Shown in pieces: positions 37,020 through 46,390 of a stretch of DNA of 64,000 bases. Numbering within the stretch: position 1 is the stretch's first letter; the number at the start of each line of letters is the position of its first letter. Source of the stretch: Lewinellaceae bacterium (GTDB lineage Bacteria > Bacteroidota > Bacteroidia > Chitinophagales > Saprospiraceae). The notes under the pieces were generated by a model that saw only the letters and a program-made list of their open reading frames with translations, was not told the DNA's origin and made no database searches. Where the stretch lies: assembly GCA_020636095.1 (NCBI GenBank), contig JACJYN010000002.1, positions 1,736,001-1,800,000 on the forward strand, read 5' to 3'. The position numbers and the translations under genes were made by a program.

Positions 37020-40000
37020 TTGCTGACCCAGAGCTTAGCTCCAGGTACTCGCCTGGGAAGCGGAATCACCAACATCACCCTCACTGCCACCGATTTGGCG
37101 GGCAATACATCTTCCTGCACAAAGCCCCTGCATGTCTATGATGGAACGGGGCCAGCTTTAATATGCCCATCTACGCTAACCATAAATATCACGGCAAATA
37201 ATTGTATCGCCACCATGCCCGACCTGATCGCCATGAGTACAATCTCCGATAATTGTTTTCCTCGCGAGAGTATCACGACCAGTCAAAGTGTTCCTGTAGG
37301 AACCGAACTCAGTTTAGGCAACTATTCCGTCAGGTTAGAGGCATACGACCCAAATCCACAGTTCTCCTATTGTACAGTAAATGTGTCGGTTATTCAGGAT
37401 AATAGCGTTCCAAATAGCAACGTCCTTTTTGTAAAAGCTAACTCGACAGCCACAAATCCTGGCGGTACTTCCTGGAGTGATGCTTTCCCAACCATACAAG
37501 AAGCCCTGAATAAACGTAATACTTGCTCCAATGTCACGCAAATATGGGTAGCTGAGGGAACTTACTATCCCGATGGCCCGAGTGGAGGAGGTAGCGATAG
37601 CCGTAACGATGCCTTTGTTATGCAAAATAACCTCGCCATCATCGGCGGCTTCCCGAATGACGATGATAACGCAGACATGAATGATCGCGATCCAGGCATG
37701 CATGAAACCATTCTCAGTGGAGAAATCCAGCAGGATGGAAATGCAACCAACAATTCCAACAATATTGTTTTCAACAACAATAACAACCTCAATACCAGTG
37801 CGGCCATCAACGGCTTCACCATTTCAGGAGGATATGCCGACGGTGGTAACGGCGCCGGAATGTATAATGCAAATGCCTCCCCAAGTGTCCTCAATTGTTC
37901 ATTTGAGAACAATACGGCATTCGGCTCGGGAGGGGGCATGTACAACTACAACTTTTCTCCAAACGTTGTAGGCTGTACCTTTATGAATAATACAGCAGGT
38001 TATGGAGGCGGAATGGCCAATAATGGGGCCAGTCCAACGGTGACTCGCTGTTCTTTCATCAGCAATTCGGCTACAACCAGAGGGGGAGGTATGTACAATG
38101 CCGTCACCACCTTCGCCACCAAGGTAAACCAATCGACGTTTAAGGGGAATTCCTGTTCTACTGGTAGCGCAATCTCCACGAGTGACGCCTCCGTATACAT
38201 CACCAATTCTGGATTCATCGGCAACACCGGCATAGGAGGCCCATTGAATCTGGTAGGGGTAAGTCCTAATAGTGGAAATACACTCATCACCAACTCCAGC
38301 TTTAGCGGCAACGAGGGCAGCGCCACGATTTATGACTTGAGTTCTTTTCCTACAATAGCCAACAGTATCATTTGGGGCAACAGCGGTATAGCTATCAGTC
38401 AAATCTTTGGCAGTACCCTCAATGTGACCAATTCCATCGTACAGGGAGGCTATCCCGGAGCTGGCAATCTGGACGTAGACCCACTATTTATCAGCCAGCC
38501 TTCCATCGGCTTGGGTACTTCGGGAGACCTGAGCCTACAAAACTGCTCGCCCGCCATTGATGCGGGCAACAATAGCGCTTGTATTACTTCCACCTATTTG
38601 TGTTCGCAAAATTCGAACATAGCGAGCGTAGCCGCCGACCTGGCCGGCAACAGCCGCCGTTATAACAACGGCATTGTTGATATTGGCGCTTATGAAGTGC
38701 AATCAGCTTTCATTTCCTGTAACCAGCCGCCGGTAGCCAACTGCCGGAACCTTACCGTCTTTACCAATTCGAATTGTCAGGGGACGGCAGCCGCCGCCAA
38801 TTTCAATAATGGTTCCAGCGACCCCGACCAGAATAGCCTGGTGTTTACGGCCAGCCCTGCCGGCCCCTATACTCTGGGCGCCACAACGGTCACCTTGACG
38901 GTAAGTGACGGAGCACTTAGCGATAACTGTACGGCAACCGTAACGGTAGTAGATAACGTACTGCCCATAGCCCTCTGCCAGAACGCCACCGTCCAGCTCG
39001 ACGCTACCGGCAACGGCAGCACCACGGCTGCTGCGGTGGACGCCGGATCCAACGACGCCTGCGGTATCCAAAGCACCGTGCTCAGCCAGAACGCCTTCGG
39101 CTGCTCCGAAGTCGGCGCCAACGCGGTAGTGCTGACCGTGACCGATGTGAACGGCAATGTGAGCACCTGCAACGCCACCGTTACGGTGGAAGATAATGTG
39201 CTGCCCGTAGCCCTCTGCCAGAACGCCACCGTCCAGCTCGACGCCTCCGGCAACGGCAGCACCACGGCTGCTGCGGTGGACGCCGGATCCAACGACGCCT
39301 GCGGTATCCAAAGCACTGTGCTCAGCCAGACTACTTTCGACTGCTCCGAAGTCGGCGCCAACGCCGAAGTGCTGACCGTGACCGATGTGAACGGCAATGT
39401 GAGCACCTGCAACGCCACCGTCACGGTGGTAGATAATGTGCTGCCCGTAGCCCTCTGCCAGAACGCCACCGTCCAGCTCGACGCCTCCGGCAACAGCAGC
39501 ACCACGGCTGCTGCGGTGGACGCCGGATCCAACGACGCCTGCGGTATCCAAAGCACCGTGCTCAGCCAGACTACTTTCGACTGCTCCGAAGTCGGCGCCA
39601 ACGCCGAAGTGCTGACCGTGACCGATGTGAACGGCAATGTGAGCACCTGCAACGCCACCGTCACGGTGGTAGATAATGTGCTGCCCGTAGTCCTCTGCCA
39701 GAACGTCACCGTCCAGCTCGACGCTACCGGCAACGGCAGCACCACGGCTGCTGCGGTGGACGCCGGATCCAACGACGCCTGCGGTATCCAAAGCACTGTG
39801 CTCAGCCAGACTACTTTCGACTGCTCCGAAGTCGGCGCCAACGCCGAAGTGCTGACCGTGACCGATGTGAACGGCAATGTGAGCACCTGCAACGCCACCG
39901 TTACGGTGGAAGATAATGTGCTGCCCGTAGCCCTCTGCCAAAACGTCACCGTCCAGCTCGACGCTACCGGCAACGGCAGCACCACGGCTGCTGCGGTGGA

Positions 40001-41300
40001 CGCCGGATCCAACGACGCCTGTGGCATCCAAAGCACCGTGCTCAGCCAGACTACTTTCGACTGCTCCGAAGTCGGCGCCAACGCCGAAGTGCTGACCGTG
40101 ACCGATGTGAACGGCAATGTGAGCACCTGTAATACTACAGTGACGGTGGAAGACGGGCAAGCCCCTACGATCAACTGCCCGGCAAACATGGCCATGAACA
40201 ACGATGTAAGCCAGTGCAGCGCGGTAGTGTCCTACTCCGCTCCAACCGGCACGGACAACTGCCCGGGCGCAATAACGGCACTAACGGGCGGACTGGGCAG
40301 CGGAGCGGCCTTCCCGGTGGGCGCTACTACCGAAACCTATACGGTGACGGATGCAGCGGGCCTTTCCGCCAGCTGTTCTTTTGTGGTCACCGTTCATGAC
40401 ACCCAACCACCGACAGCTGTTTGCCAGGACATTACCGTAGACCTGGCTGGCGCCGGCCAGGCCAGCATAACTGCGGTGCAAGCCAACAACGGCAGCAGTG
40501 ACAATTGCAACCCGCTTGGGCTCAGCCTGGATAGAACCACTTTCGACTGCGATGCCCTGGGGCAGCAAACCGTTACCCTGACCGCTACCGACCCGGCTGG
40601 TAACAGTAGTACTTGTACAGCGCTTGTGACCGTTATCAATACCGATGCCGATAGCGATGGCGATGGTATAGGTGATGGCTGCGACCCGAGTATAGACATC
40701 ACCGGCCTGGCGGTCAACCTGTCTGATTACGTTGAAAACCTGGACATTAGTTCGAGTGTAGAACGGTCTATAACCCGGCGGCTGGATTTGTTAGTTTCCA
40801 GATTCTGCAACGGCAGTAGTGTTAGTACAGTCGTCAGTTCTGCGAACAGCCTGATCAGCTATGTACAGAATCAGAGCGGCAACGGCATTCCGGCCGACGC
40901 GGCGGACTACCTCATCGCCCAGCTGCAGGCCCTGGTCAATGCGCTTTACGCCGGTGCGGTTGATTGTGGAAACGGCGCCGCAGCGCGTACGCTGCCCGGG
41001 CTCACCGGCCAGTCAGCCGCCGCAGAAAACTACAGCCTGGAGGTATACCCGAACCCCTTCAGCGGGCAGGCTACCATCCGCTTTTACCTGCCCCGGGAAT
41101 GCCAGGGCAGCCTCGAGGTATTCAACCTGCAGGGCCAGCGCGTAAGGGTACTGGAAACCGCTCGGTTGGATGCAGGTATCCATCAGCACGCCTGGGATGG
41201 TAGTGCGGATGGTGGGCAGGCCCTTGCACCCGGCGTCTATTTGCTGCGCCTGAGTACAGAGGATGCTGCACTAGTGAAAAAAGTGAGTTTGATGCGGTAG
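37020..41300 (+). CDS. Adhesin 3, C-terminal part: HYR repeats, one beta-helix module, helical domain, T9SS sorting domain
   Basis: The apparent TTG start at 37020 is a by-product of the duplication. The sequence runs through HYR-like repeats, one beta-helix/anchor-Q module (37420-38710: L-F-V-K-A-N-S-T, G-G-G-M-Y-N, S-P-A-I-D-A-G), a HYR unit, five 80-residue near-identical repeats (38961-40160), two more HYR units, a short Ca-binding D-A-D-S-D-G-D-G-I-G-D-G-C-D-P, the ~95-residue helical domain (~40690-40960, a diverged version of that in the other adhesins) and a T9SS type A sorting domain (V-Y-P-N-P-F-S-G-Q-A-T-I ... G-V-Y-L-L-R-L-S-T-E-D). A surface adhesin is inferred. Confidence 0.9.
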   Translation: MLTQSLAPGTRLGSGITNITLTATDLAGNTSSCTKPLHVYDGTGPALICPSTLTINITANNCIATMPDLIAMSTISDNCFPRESITTSQSVPVGTELSLGNYSVRLEAYDPNPQFSYCTVNVSVIQDNSVPNSNVLFVKANSTATNPGGTSWSDAFPTIQEALNKRNTCSNVTQIWVAEGTYYPDGPSGGGSDSRNDAFVMQNNLAIIGGFPNDDDNADMNDRDPGMHETILSGEIQQDGNATNNSNNIVFNNNNNLNTSAAINGFTISGGYADGGNGAGMYNANASPSVLNCSFENNTAFGSGGGMYNYNFSPNVVGCTFMNNTAGYGGGMANNGASPTVTRCSFISNSATTRGGGMYNAVTTFATKVNQSTFKGNSCSTGSAISTSDASVYITNSGFIGNTGIGGPLNLVGVSPNSGNTLITNSSFSGNEGSATIYDLSSFPTIANSIIWGNSGIAISQIFGSTLNVTNSIVQGGYPGAGNLDVDPLFISQPSIGLGTSGDLSLQNCSPAIDAGNNSACITSTYLCSQNSNIASVAADLAGNSRRYNNGIVDIGAYEVQSAFISCNQPPVANCRNLTVFTNSNCQGTAAAANFNNGSSDPDQNSLVFTASPAGPYTLGATTVTLTVSDGALSDNCTATVTVVDNVLPIALCQNATVQLDATGNGSTTAAAVDAGSNDACGIQSTVLSQNAFGCSEVGANAVVLTVTDVNGNVSTCNATVTVEDNVLPVALCQNATVQLDASGNGSTTAAAVDAGSNDACGIQSTVLSQTTFDCSEVGANAEVLTVTDVNGNVSTCNATVTVVDNVLPVALCQNATVQLDASGNSSTTAAAVDAGSNDACGIQSTVLSQTTFDCSEVGANAEVLTVTDVNGNVSTCNATVTVVDNVLPVVLCQNVTVQLDATGNGSTTAAAVDAGSNDACGIQSTVLSQTTFDCSEVGANAEVLTVTDVNGNVSTCNATVTVEDNVLPVALCQNVTVQLDATGNGSTTAAAVDAGSNDACGIQSTVLSQTTFDCSEVGANAEVLTVTDVNGNVSTCNTTVTVEDGQAPTINCPANMAMNNDVSQCSAVVSYSAPTGTDNCPGAITALTGGLGSGAAFPVGATTETYTVTDAAGLSASCSFVVTVHDTQPPTAVCQDITVDLAGAGQASITAVQANNGSSDNCNPLGLSLDRTTFDCDALGQQTVTLTATDPAGNSSTCTALVTVINTDADSDGDGIGDGCDPSIDITGLAVNLSDYVENLDISSSVERSITRRLDLLVSRFCNGSSVSTVVSSANSLISYVQNQSGNGIPADAADYLIAQLQALVNALYAGAVDCGNGAAARTLPGLTGQSAAAENYSLEVYPNPFSGQATIRFYLPRECQGSLEVFNLQGQRVRVLETARLDAGIHQHAWDGSADGGQALAPGVYLLRLSTEDAALVKKVSLMR
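38961..40160 (+). repeat. Five tandem 240-bp repeats in adhesin 3
   Basis: Unit starts at 38961, 39201, 39441, 39681 and 39921, each exactly 240 bp (80 codons), beginning L-P-x-A-L-C-Q-N-x-T-V-Q-L-D-A and ending S-T-C-N-A-T-V-T-V. Only a few bases differ between units, so recent expansion or homogenisation is likely. Confidence 0.95.
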
Positions 41301-41309
41301 ATAGCAGTT

Positions 41310-41356
41310 GGTTTGAGAACCTTACCCCCAGTTCCGCTGGGATAGGTTCTTAAACC
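41310..41356 (+). terminator. Possible terminator hairpin of adhesin 3
   Basis: GGTTTGAGAACCT (41310-41322) pairs with AGGTTCTTAAACC (41344-41356) with one mismatch, with a CCCAG/CTGGG inner stem; it starts 10 nt after the stop. There is no clear T tract. Confidence 0.5.
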
Positions 41357-41394
41357 TTCCCCAGCAAGACGAACCCCTTTTGCCTGTGCCCTTA

Positions 41395-41611
41395 GAGCAT
41401 GTTTGGAGGTAGTCCCCGACACTGCGTGTACGGGGCAGGCTATTTGGGCTGCAAATGCCAGCCTTTGGAACCTCACAGCGGCTATTTTTTCGCTCGTAGC
41501 GCTGACTTCGGCGTGAGCTCAGTCGAACGCTATGCGCGAAAAAATGAGCCTTGTGAGAACCCAAAATCTGGCATTTTCGCTTCCAAAGCACCACCTCCAA
41601 GCATGCCCTTA
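41395..41611. mobile_element. MITE-like palindromic element with an 8-bp target-site duplication
   Basis: A ~210-bp element with long inverted arms (outer GAGCATGTTTGGAGGTAGT / ACCACCTCCAAGCATGC; inner CTATTTTTTCGCTCGTAGCG / CGCTATGCGCGAAAAAATGAG) around a 26-nt loop, with no ORF. It is flanked by the direct repeat TGCCCTTA (41387-41394 and 41604-41611). The sequences outside (GAACCCCTTTTGCC... and ...GGGGGAAAGGGGTTC) would pair with each other if the insert were removed, recreating a hairpin like the uninterrupted one at 47566-47629. The left arm also holds an extra CCCCG..CGGGG hairpin. Non-autonomous; no transposase is in the window. Confidence 0.7.
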
Positions 41612-41636
41612 CCGGCACGGTGGGGGAAAGGGGTTC

Positions 41637-41699
41637 GCCAGTTTTTCCGAGGCTTTCCTGGAAACCTTTGGCGTTGGCCCCAGTGAAGTTCGCAAGTAA
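41637..41699 (+). pseudogene. 3' remnant of a second HTCS gene (AraC-type HTH end)
   Basis: The last 20 codons read A-S-F-S-E-A-F-L-E-T-F-G-V-G-P-S-E-V-R-K then TAA, closely matching the end of the intact HTCS (A-Y-F-S-D-A-F-L-E-A-F-G-V-R-P-S-E-F-R-R). It abuts the disrupted hairpin on the left and is followed by the conserved adhesin leader, so the HTCS-leader-adhesin order of 30933-41300 was once repeated here. Confidence 0.75.
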
Positions 41700-41773
41700 G
41701 CCCAATGCTTAATATCCAGCCCATCGAATCCCGGCAATTTGCCCCACCCCCAGTAAATGCTGACGCTTTCTTA

Positions 41774-41844
41774 GCCCATGCAACATAGTTGGTGATTTTT
41801 GACCAAATATTGGAAGTCCTTTTTTGTTTGTACCGCCATCTTTG
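41774..41844 (+). promoter_or_regulatory. Conserved leader/promoter block of adhesin 4
   Basis: Homologous to 35053-35123: GCCCATGCAACATAG, GTGATTTTTGACCAAATATT and TTGGAAGTCCTTT. TTGG starts 21 bp apart at 41789 and 41810, and CATCTTTG (41837-41844) is the -7-like element 27 bp after the second. The start of adhesin 4 is ~62 nt downstream. Confidence 0.6.
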
Positions 41845-41906
41845 CCGGGGATCTATAGATATGGTCTTCAGGTGTTTTTCTATGTGATAAAATAAAACAA
41901 GCAGTT

Positions 41907-44900
41907 ATGAAAAAAATGTATCTATCATTAATTATATCCGTGTGCCTGGCTAATCTTGGTTATAGCCAGTATACGACTCCCGCAGTGAGTGTATCCGCCC
42001 GCGTGGGAGAAGTAAGGAGCACAGAAGGTAGCTTCTTCGACCCAAACTCCTGCTATACACTGGGGACCAAACACTATACCGCTCTGGTTTACTTTTCAGT
42101 AGGTGTCGGCGGATCTGAATACAGAAGCGATTTACTAACCTGTAGTTCGGGTGGAGATTGCACTTATGGAAACGGAACGTCTACCGGGGAGCTGGCGGCA
42201 AGACATTTAGTAAACAACCGCATAGAGATACAATCGGCCCAATTGAATGATCTATTTACCTATCTTGAAGCTTGGGAAGATGATGATTTTGAGGATCCTC
42301 CCTTTGGCTTGGGGGATCCAAATTTGAGATGGCAATATAATCCTCTTTGGGACCATTGTTTTGAGGGTAGAGCAGACAACGCTTCTGTATTTGATTTCAG
42401 AAGTACCTTTCCCAGTGCCGACGATGTTTATAACACTTCACCGACTTTCCCTATTAACATAGACACCCGGCATAAATGGAATATAGAGTACAACTGGCGG
42501 TATGCTTATCAACCCACCCAGCAATCCCCACTCGGTATGTCATGTGATTACTATGAGAGTGTAGGGGCGGTCGCCGGCCGTATTAACGCCTGGGTACTCG
42601 ATTTAAAGGCCGGGGATACCTACGAATTTAAAGCGACTACCGGTGCAGATCCCTTCTTGCGTATTTATGGCCCGGATGGGCACACGATAGTTGCCCAAAA
42701 CGACGGTTTTACAGACAATTTGCCTAGAATCCTGTACACGCCTACCCAAAGTGGCATCTATTTTATGGAAATAAGTGAGTCCTGGAGGGAAGTACTGGCC
42801 CAAGATGCCACCATATTGTATAAAGTAATACCTCCCGCAACCCCGACTCTTACGGCCTCCGCAACCACGGTGTGTAAGGGAACGCCGATTACCTTTAACC
42901 TGAGCGGTACTGCTTCCAGTGCTTCTGTTAAGAAAATTCAGTATTGCAACGCCTACACCGGTTGCCAAAGCGAATCGGATTGGCAGGATTTGACTACCGG
43001 CGATACTTACATTTGGGATTCTAACGTCTCGACTGATGCGGTTAAGTTTAGGGGCGTTATAGAAGGTATTTGTAAAGTGACTTCTCCGGAGGTTCTGGTG
43101 TACCTGCTGGATAGTCATCCTACCATTGGCTATGGGGGAGAGCCGGTTATTTGTCCTGGAGATAATTTCCTAATGTACGCTGCTTTTGACGGGGTGGGGT
43201 CGGAAACGTGCGCCTTTCAATGGCAAATATCGGACGTCGGACCGGGTGGCCCCTTTGTAAATATTTCCGGAGGAGAAAACGGCCAGTTTAATACCGGAGC
43301 GCTATCGGCTACTCGTTGGTACCGGGTGAAACCGGTTTGTCCTGGAAATGGGTGCGCGCAGTCAATTTCTCCAGTTCAGGAAGTAACGGTGAGCGTGCCC
43401 GACCTCTCCGCCAGCTGTCCACCAAATATAACGGTCTCTACCGGTAACTTTTCGGGTGATTGCGGAGCCGAAGTCAACTATACTACGCCGAGTCAGCCCG
43501 GTAATTGTGGCTCTATTTCCGTCACCCAAACCGCCGGCCTGGCCAGCGGATCGCTCTTCCCCGTCGGTGTCACCACCAACACCTTCCAGGCTGTCGACGG
43601 CTCCGGGAATACCTCCACCTGTTCCTTCACTGTTTCCGTCACGGATAGTAAATCGGTACAACTCTTTTGTGCGACCCAGATCTTTACCGTCTACGTCCCC
43701 GACAACTCGAGCAATTGTTCAATAGATGAGGCGGACATATTAGCCCAGAACCTGCAAGCCATAGCTTATTCCGATTGTGGCAGCCCCCCCGTTTCCGGTC
43801 CATATCCGGCCGGGCCTTATGAGGTGGGTGAACAAGAAATAACCTGGACCGTGGAAGATGAAAATGGCGCTGTCATTGAGTCTTGTTCCCATACCATAAA
43901 GGTGGAAGATCAGGTACGCCCGATAATTACCTGCCCGGGCGATATCACGGTAGACAATGATCCCGGAACCTGTGGCGCCATCGTGACCTACGAGGTAACC
44001 GCTACCGATAACTGCGAGGTCCAATACATTGAACAAAGAAATGGATTAGCCAGTGGTAGTTTTTTCCCGGTAGGAAGTACCTTGAATGGTTTCGATGCAT
44101 ATGATGTAAATGGAAATAGGGCTTATTGCGCATTCAGAGTTTTGGTTCAGGATACGGAAGCTCCGACGTTCAGCAGCTGTCCATCCGATTTTACCGTCAA
44201 CATTGATAGCGAGACCGGTCAGTGTGGCGCCGGCGCCAACGTTACTTATGAGGTTACGCCTACGGATAACTGCTCGTTTTTATCCTTTGTTAAAAGTTAT
44301 GGAATAGACAGTGGCGGTTTTTTCCCCTTAGGCGAAACGCCCATTAGGTATTATGTATATGGTGTAACTAGCGAAGGCGGAGTTTTCGTTTATTGCAACT
44401 TCACCGTTACCGTCGAGGATTGTATCCTACCGCCGGTAGCTGCCTGCAAAGATATTACGGTATCTGCCGATGCGAATTGTATGGGTACGGCTTTAGCCAG
44501 TGATTTTGACGATGGGTCCACCGATACGAGTGGAAATGGACTGACGTTTAGTGTCAGTCCTGTCGGCCCTTACTCATTGGGTACGACAAACGTAACCCTG
44601 ACGGTTAGTAATCCTACCGGAGCCAGCAGTACTTGTACAGCTACGATAACAGTGTTGGATAATACCCCCCCAACCATCAACTGCCCGGCAAACATTGCCA
44701 GGAACAACGACCCCGGCCAGTGCAGCGCAGTAGTGTCCTACAACGCTCCAACCGGTGCGGACAACTGCCCGGGCGCAACCACAGCGCAGACAGCGGGCTT
44801 GGGTAGCGGTTCTGCCTTCCCGGTGGGCATGACTACTGAAACCTATACAGTGACCGATGCAGCGGGCCTTTCCGCAAGCTGTTCCTTCACCGTAACGGTC

Positions 44901-45569
44901 ACCGATGCGCAAAACCCAACTATCAGCTGCCCGGCAGACATTACCAGGGACAACGATGCTGGCCAGTGCAGCGCAGTAGTATCCTACACCGCTCCAACCG
45001 GTGCGGACAACTGCCCGGGCGCAACCACAGCACAGACAGCGGGCTTGGGTAGCGGTTCTGCCTTCCCGGTGGGCATGACTACTGAAACCTATACAGTGAC
45101 CGATGCAGCGGGCCTTTCCGCCAGCTGTAGCTTCACCGTAACGGTCACCGATGCGCAAAACCCAACCATCAACTGCCCGGCAAACATTGCCAGGAACAAC
45201 GACCCCGGCCAGTGCAGCGCAGTAGTGTCCTACAACGCTCCAACCGGTGCGGACAACTGCCCGGGCGCAACCACAGCGCAGACAGCGGGCTTGGGTAGCG
45301 GTTCTGCCTTCCCGGTGGGCATGACTACTGAAACCTATACAGTGGCCGATGCAGCGGGCCTTTCCGCCAGCTGTTCCTTCACCGTAACGGTCACCGATGC
45401 GCAAAACCCAACCATCACCTGCCCGGCAGACATTACCAGGAACAACGATGCTGGCCAGTGCAGCGCAGTAGTATCCTACACCGCTCCAACCGGTGCGGAC
45501 AACTGCCCGGGCGCAACCACAGCACAGACAGCGGGCTTGGGTAGCGGTTCTGCCTTCCCGTGGGCATGA
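41907..45569 (+). CDS. Adhesin 4, N-terminal part: signal peptide, PPC-like domain, Ig-like and HYR repeats
   Basis: Signal peptide M-K-K-M-Y-L-S-L-I-I-S-V-C-L-A-N-L-G-Y-S (~1-20). A unique ~250-residue N-terminal region ends in a bacterial pre-peptidase C-terminal-like (PPC) beta-sandwich (~42570-42830: W-V-L-D-L-K-A-G-D-T-Y-E-F-K, F-L-R-I-Y-G-P-D-G, S-G-I-Y-F-M-E-I). An Ig/PKD-like region follows, then HYR repeats including the 246-bp tandem units. The frame is lost at ~45559, where CCCGTGGGC replaces CCCGGTGGGC of the sister units (one G missing); it continues in 45560-46339. Likely under the paired-HTCS type promoter at 41774. Confidence 0.88.
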   Translation: MKKMYLSLIISVCLANLGYSQYTTPAVSVSARVGEVRSTEGSFFDPNSCYTLGTKHYTALVYFSVGVGGSEYRSDLLTCSSGGDCTYGNGTSTGELAARHLVNNRIEIQSAQLNDLFTYLEAWEDDDFEDPPFGLGDPNLRWQYNPLWDHCFEGRADNASVFDFRSTFPSADDVYNTSPTFPINIDTRHKWNIEYNWRYAYQPTQQSPLGMSCDYYESVGAVAGRINAWVLDLKAGDTYEFKATTGADPFLRIYGPDGHTIVAQNDGFTDNLPRILYTPTQSGIYFMEISESWREVLAQDATILYKVIPPATPTLTASATTVCKGTPITFNLSGTASSASVKKIQYCNAYTGCQSESDWQDLTTGDTYIWDSNVSTDAVKFRGVIEGICKVTSPEVLVYLLDSHPTIGYGGEPVICPGDNFLMYAAFDGVGSETCAFQWQISDVGPGGPFVNISGGENGQFNTGALSATRWYRVKPVCPGNGCAQSISPVQEVTVSVPDLSASCPPNITVSTGNFSGDCGAEVNYTTPSQPGNCGSISVTQTAGLASGSLFPVGVTTNTFQAVDGSGNTSTCSFTVSVTDSKSVQLFCATQIFTVYVPDNSSNCSIDEADILAQNLQAIAYSDCGSPPVSGPYPAGPYEVGEQEITWTVEDENGAVIESCSHTIKVEDQVRPIITCPGDITVDNDPGTCGAIVTYEVTATDNCEVQYIEQRNGLASGSFFPVGSTLNGFDAYDVNGNRAYCAFRVLVQDTEAPTFSSCPSDFTVNIDSETGQCGAGANVTYEVTPTDNCSFLSFVKSYGIDSGGFFPLGETPIRYYVYGVTSEGGVFVYCNFTVTVEDCILPPVAACKDITVSADANCMGTALASDFDDGSTDTSGNGLTFSVSPVGPYSLGTTNVTLTVSNPTGASSTCTATITVLDNTPPTINCPANIARNNDPGQCSAVVSYNAPTGADNCPGATTAQTAGLGSGSAFPVGMTTETYTVTDAAGLSASCSFTVTVTDAQNPTISCPADITRDNDAGQCSAVVSYTAPTGADNCPGATTAQTAGLGSGSAFPVGMTTETYTVTDAAGLSASCSFTVTVTDAQNPTINCPANIARNNDPGQCSAVVSYNAPTGADNCPGATTAQTAGLGSGSAFPVGMTTETYTVADAAGLSASCSFTVTVTDAQNPTITCPADITRNNDAGQCSAVVSYTAPTGADNCPGATTAQTAGLGSGSAFPWA

Positions 45570-46390
45570 CTACTGAAACCTATACAGTGGCCGATGCAGC
45601 GGGCCTTTCCGCCAGCTGTTCCTTCACCGTAACGGTCACCGATGCGCAAAACCCAACCATCACCTGCCCGGCAGACATTACCAGGAACAACGATGCGGGC
45701 CAATGCAGCGCAGTAGTGTCCTACAACGCTCCAACCGGTGCGGACAACTGCCCGGGCGCAACCACAGCGCAGACAGCGGGATTGGGTAGCGGGGCTGCCT
45801 TCCCCGTGGGCATGACTACTGAAACCTATACAGTGGCCGATGCAGCGGGCCTTTCCGCCAGCTGTTCCTTCACCGTAACGGTCACCGATGCGCAAAACCC
45901 AACCATCAGCTGCCCGGCAGACATTACCAGGAACAACGATGCGGGCCAATGCAGCGCAGTAGTGTCCTACAACGCTCCAACCGGTGCGGACAACTGCCCG
46001 GGCGCAACCACAGCGCAGACAGCGGGATTGGGTAGCGGGGCTGCCTTCCCCGTGGGCATGACTACTGAAACCTATACAGTGGCTGATGCAGCGGGCTCTT
46101 TCCGCCAGCTGTTCCTTCACCGTAACGGTCACCGATGCGCAAAACCCAACCATCACCTGCCCGGCAGACATTACCAGGAACAACGATGCGGGCCAATGCA
46201 GCGCAGTAGTGTCCTACAACGCTCCAACCGGTGCGGACAACTGCCCGGCGCAACCACAGTGCGGACAACTGCCTTCCCCGGGCGCAACCACAGCGCAGAC
46301 AGTAACGGCCCGGCATTGGGATGCGCGGCAGCGCAGTAGTGCCTTCCCTCGTGGGGACATGACTACTGAACCACAACGCAGACAGCGGGA
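44669..46390 (+). repeat. About seven tandem 246-bp HYR repeats in adhesin 4
   Basis: The CCCAAC marker falls at 44669, 44915, 45161, 45407, 45652, 45898 and 46145: periods 246, 246, 246, 245, 246, 247. The 245 and 247 steps are the two frameshifts. Bases ~46240-46390 are a scrambled mixture of unit fragments. Confidence 0.95.
45560..46339 (+). CDS. Adhesin 4, middle fragment: HYR repeats
   Basis: Continuation of the tandem HYR units after the single-base deletion near 45559; its start codon is internal. Two complete units follow (P-T-I-T-C-P-A-D-I-T-R-N-N-D-A-G-Q-C-S). Near 46095 GGGCTCTTTCC replaces GGGCCTTTCC, a one-base insertion that shifts the frame again; the downstream part to 46339 is out of frame. 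Confidence 0.75.
   Translation: MGMTTETYTVADAAGLSASCSFTVTVTDAQNPTITCPADITRNNDAGQCSAVVSYNAPTGADNCPGATTAQTAGLGSGAAFPVGMTTETYTVADAAGLSASCSFTVTVTDAQNPTISCPADITRNNDAGQCSAVVSYNAPTGADNCPGATTAQTAGLGSGAAFPVGMTTETYTVADAAGSFRQLFLHRNGHRCAKPNHHLPGRHYQEQRCGPMQRSSVLQRSNRCGQLPGATTVRTTAFPGRNHSADSNGPALGCAAAQ

Noticed and set aside
38703..40201. Two long antisense ORFs (485 and 444 codons) opposite the adhesin 3 repeats
   Set aside because: They follow from exact 240-bp repetition of codon-biased DNA; the plus strand has signal peptide, HYR folds and sorting domain.
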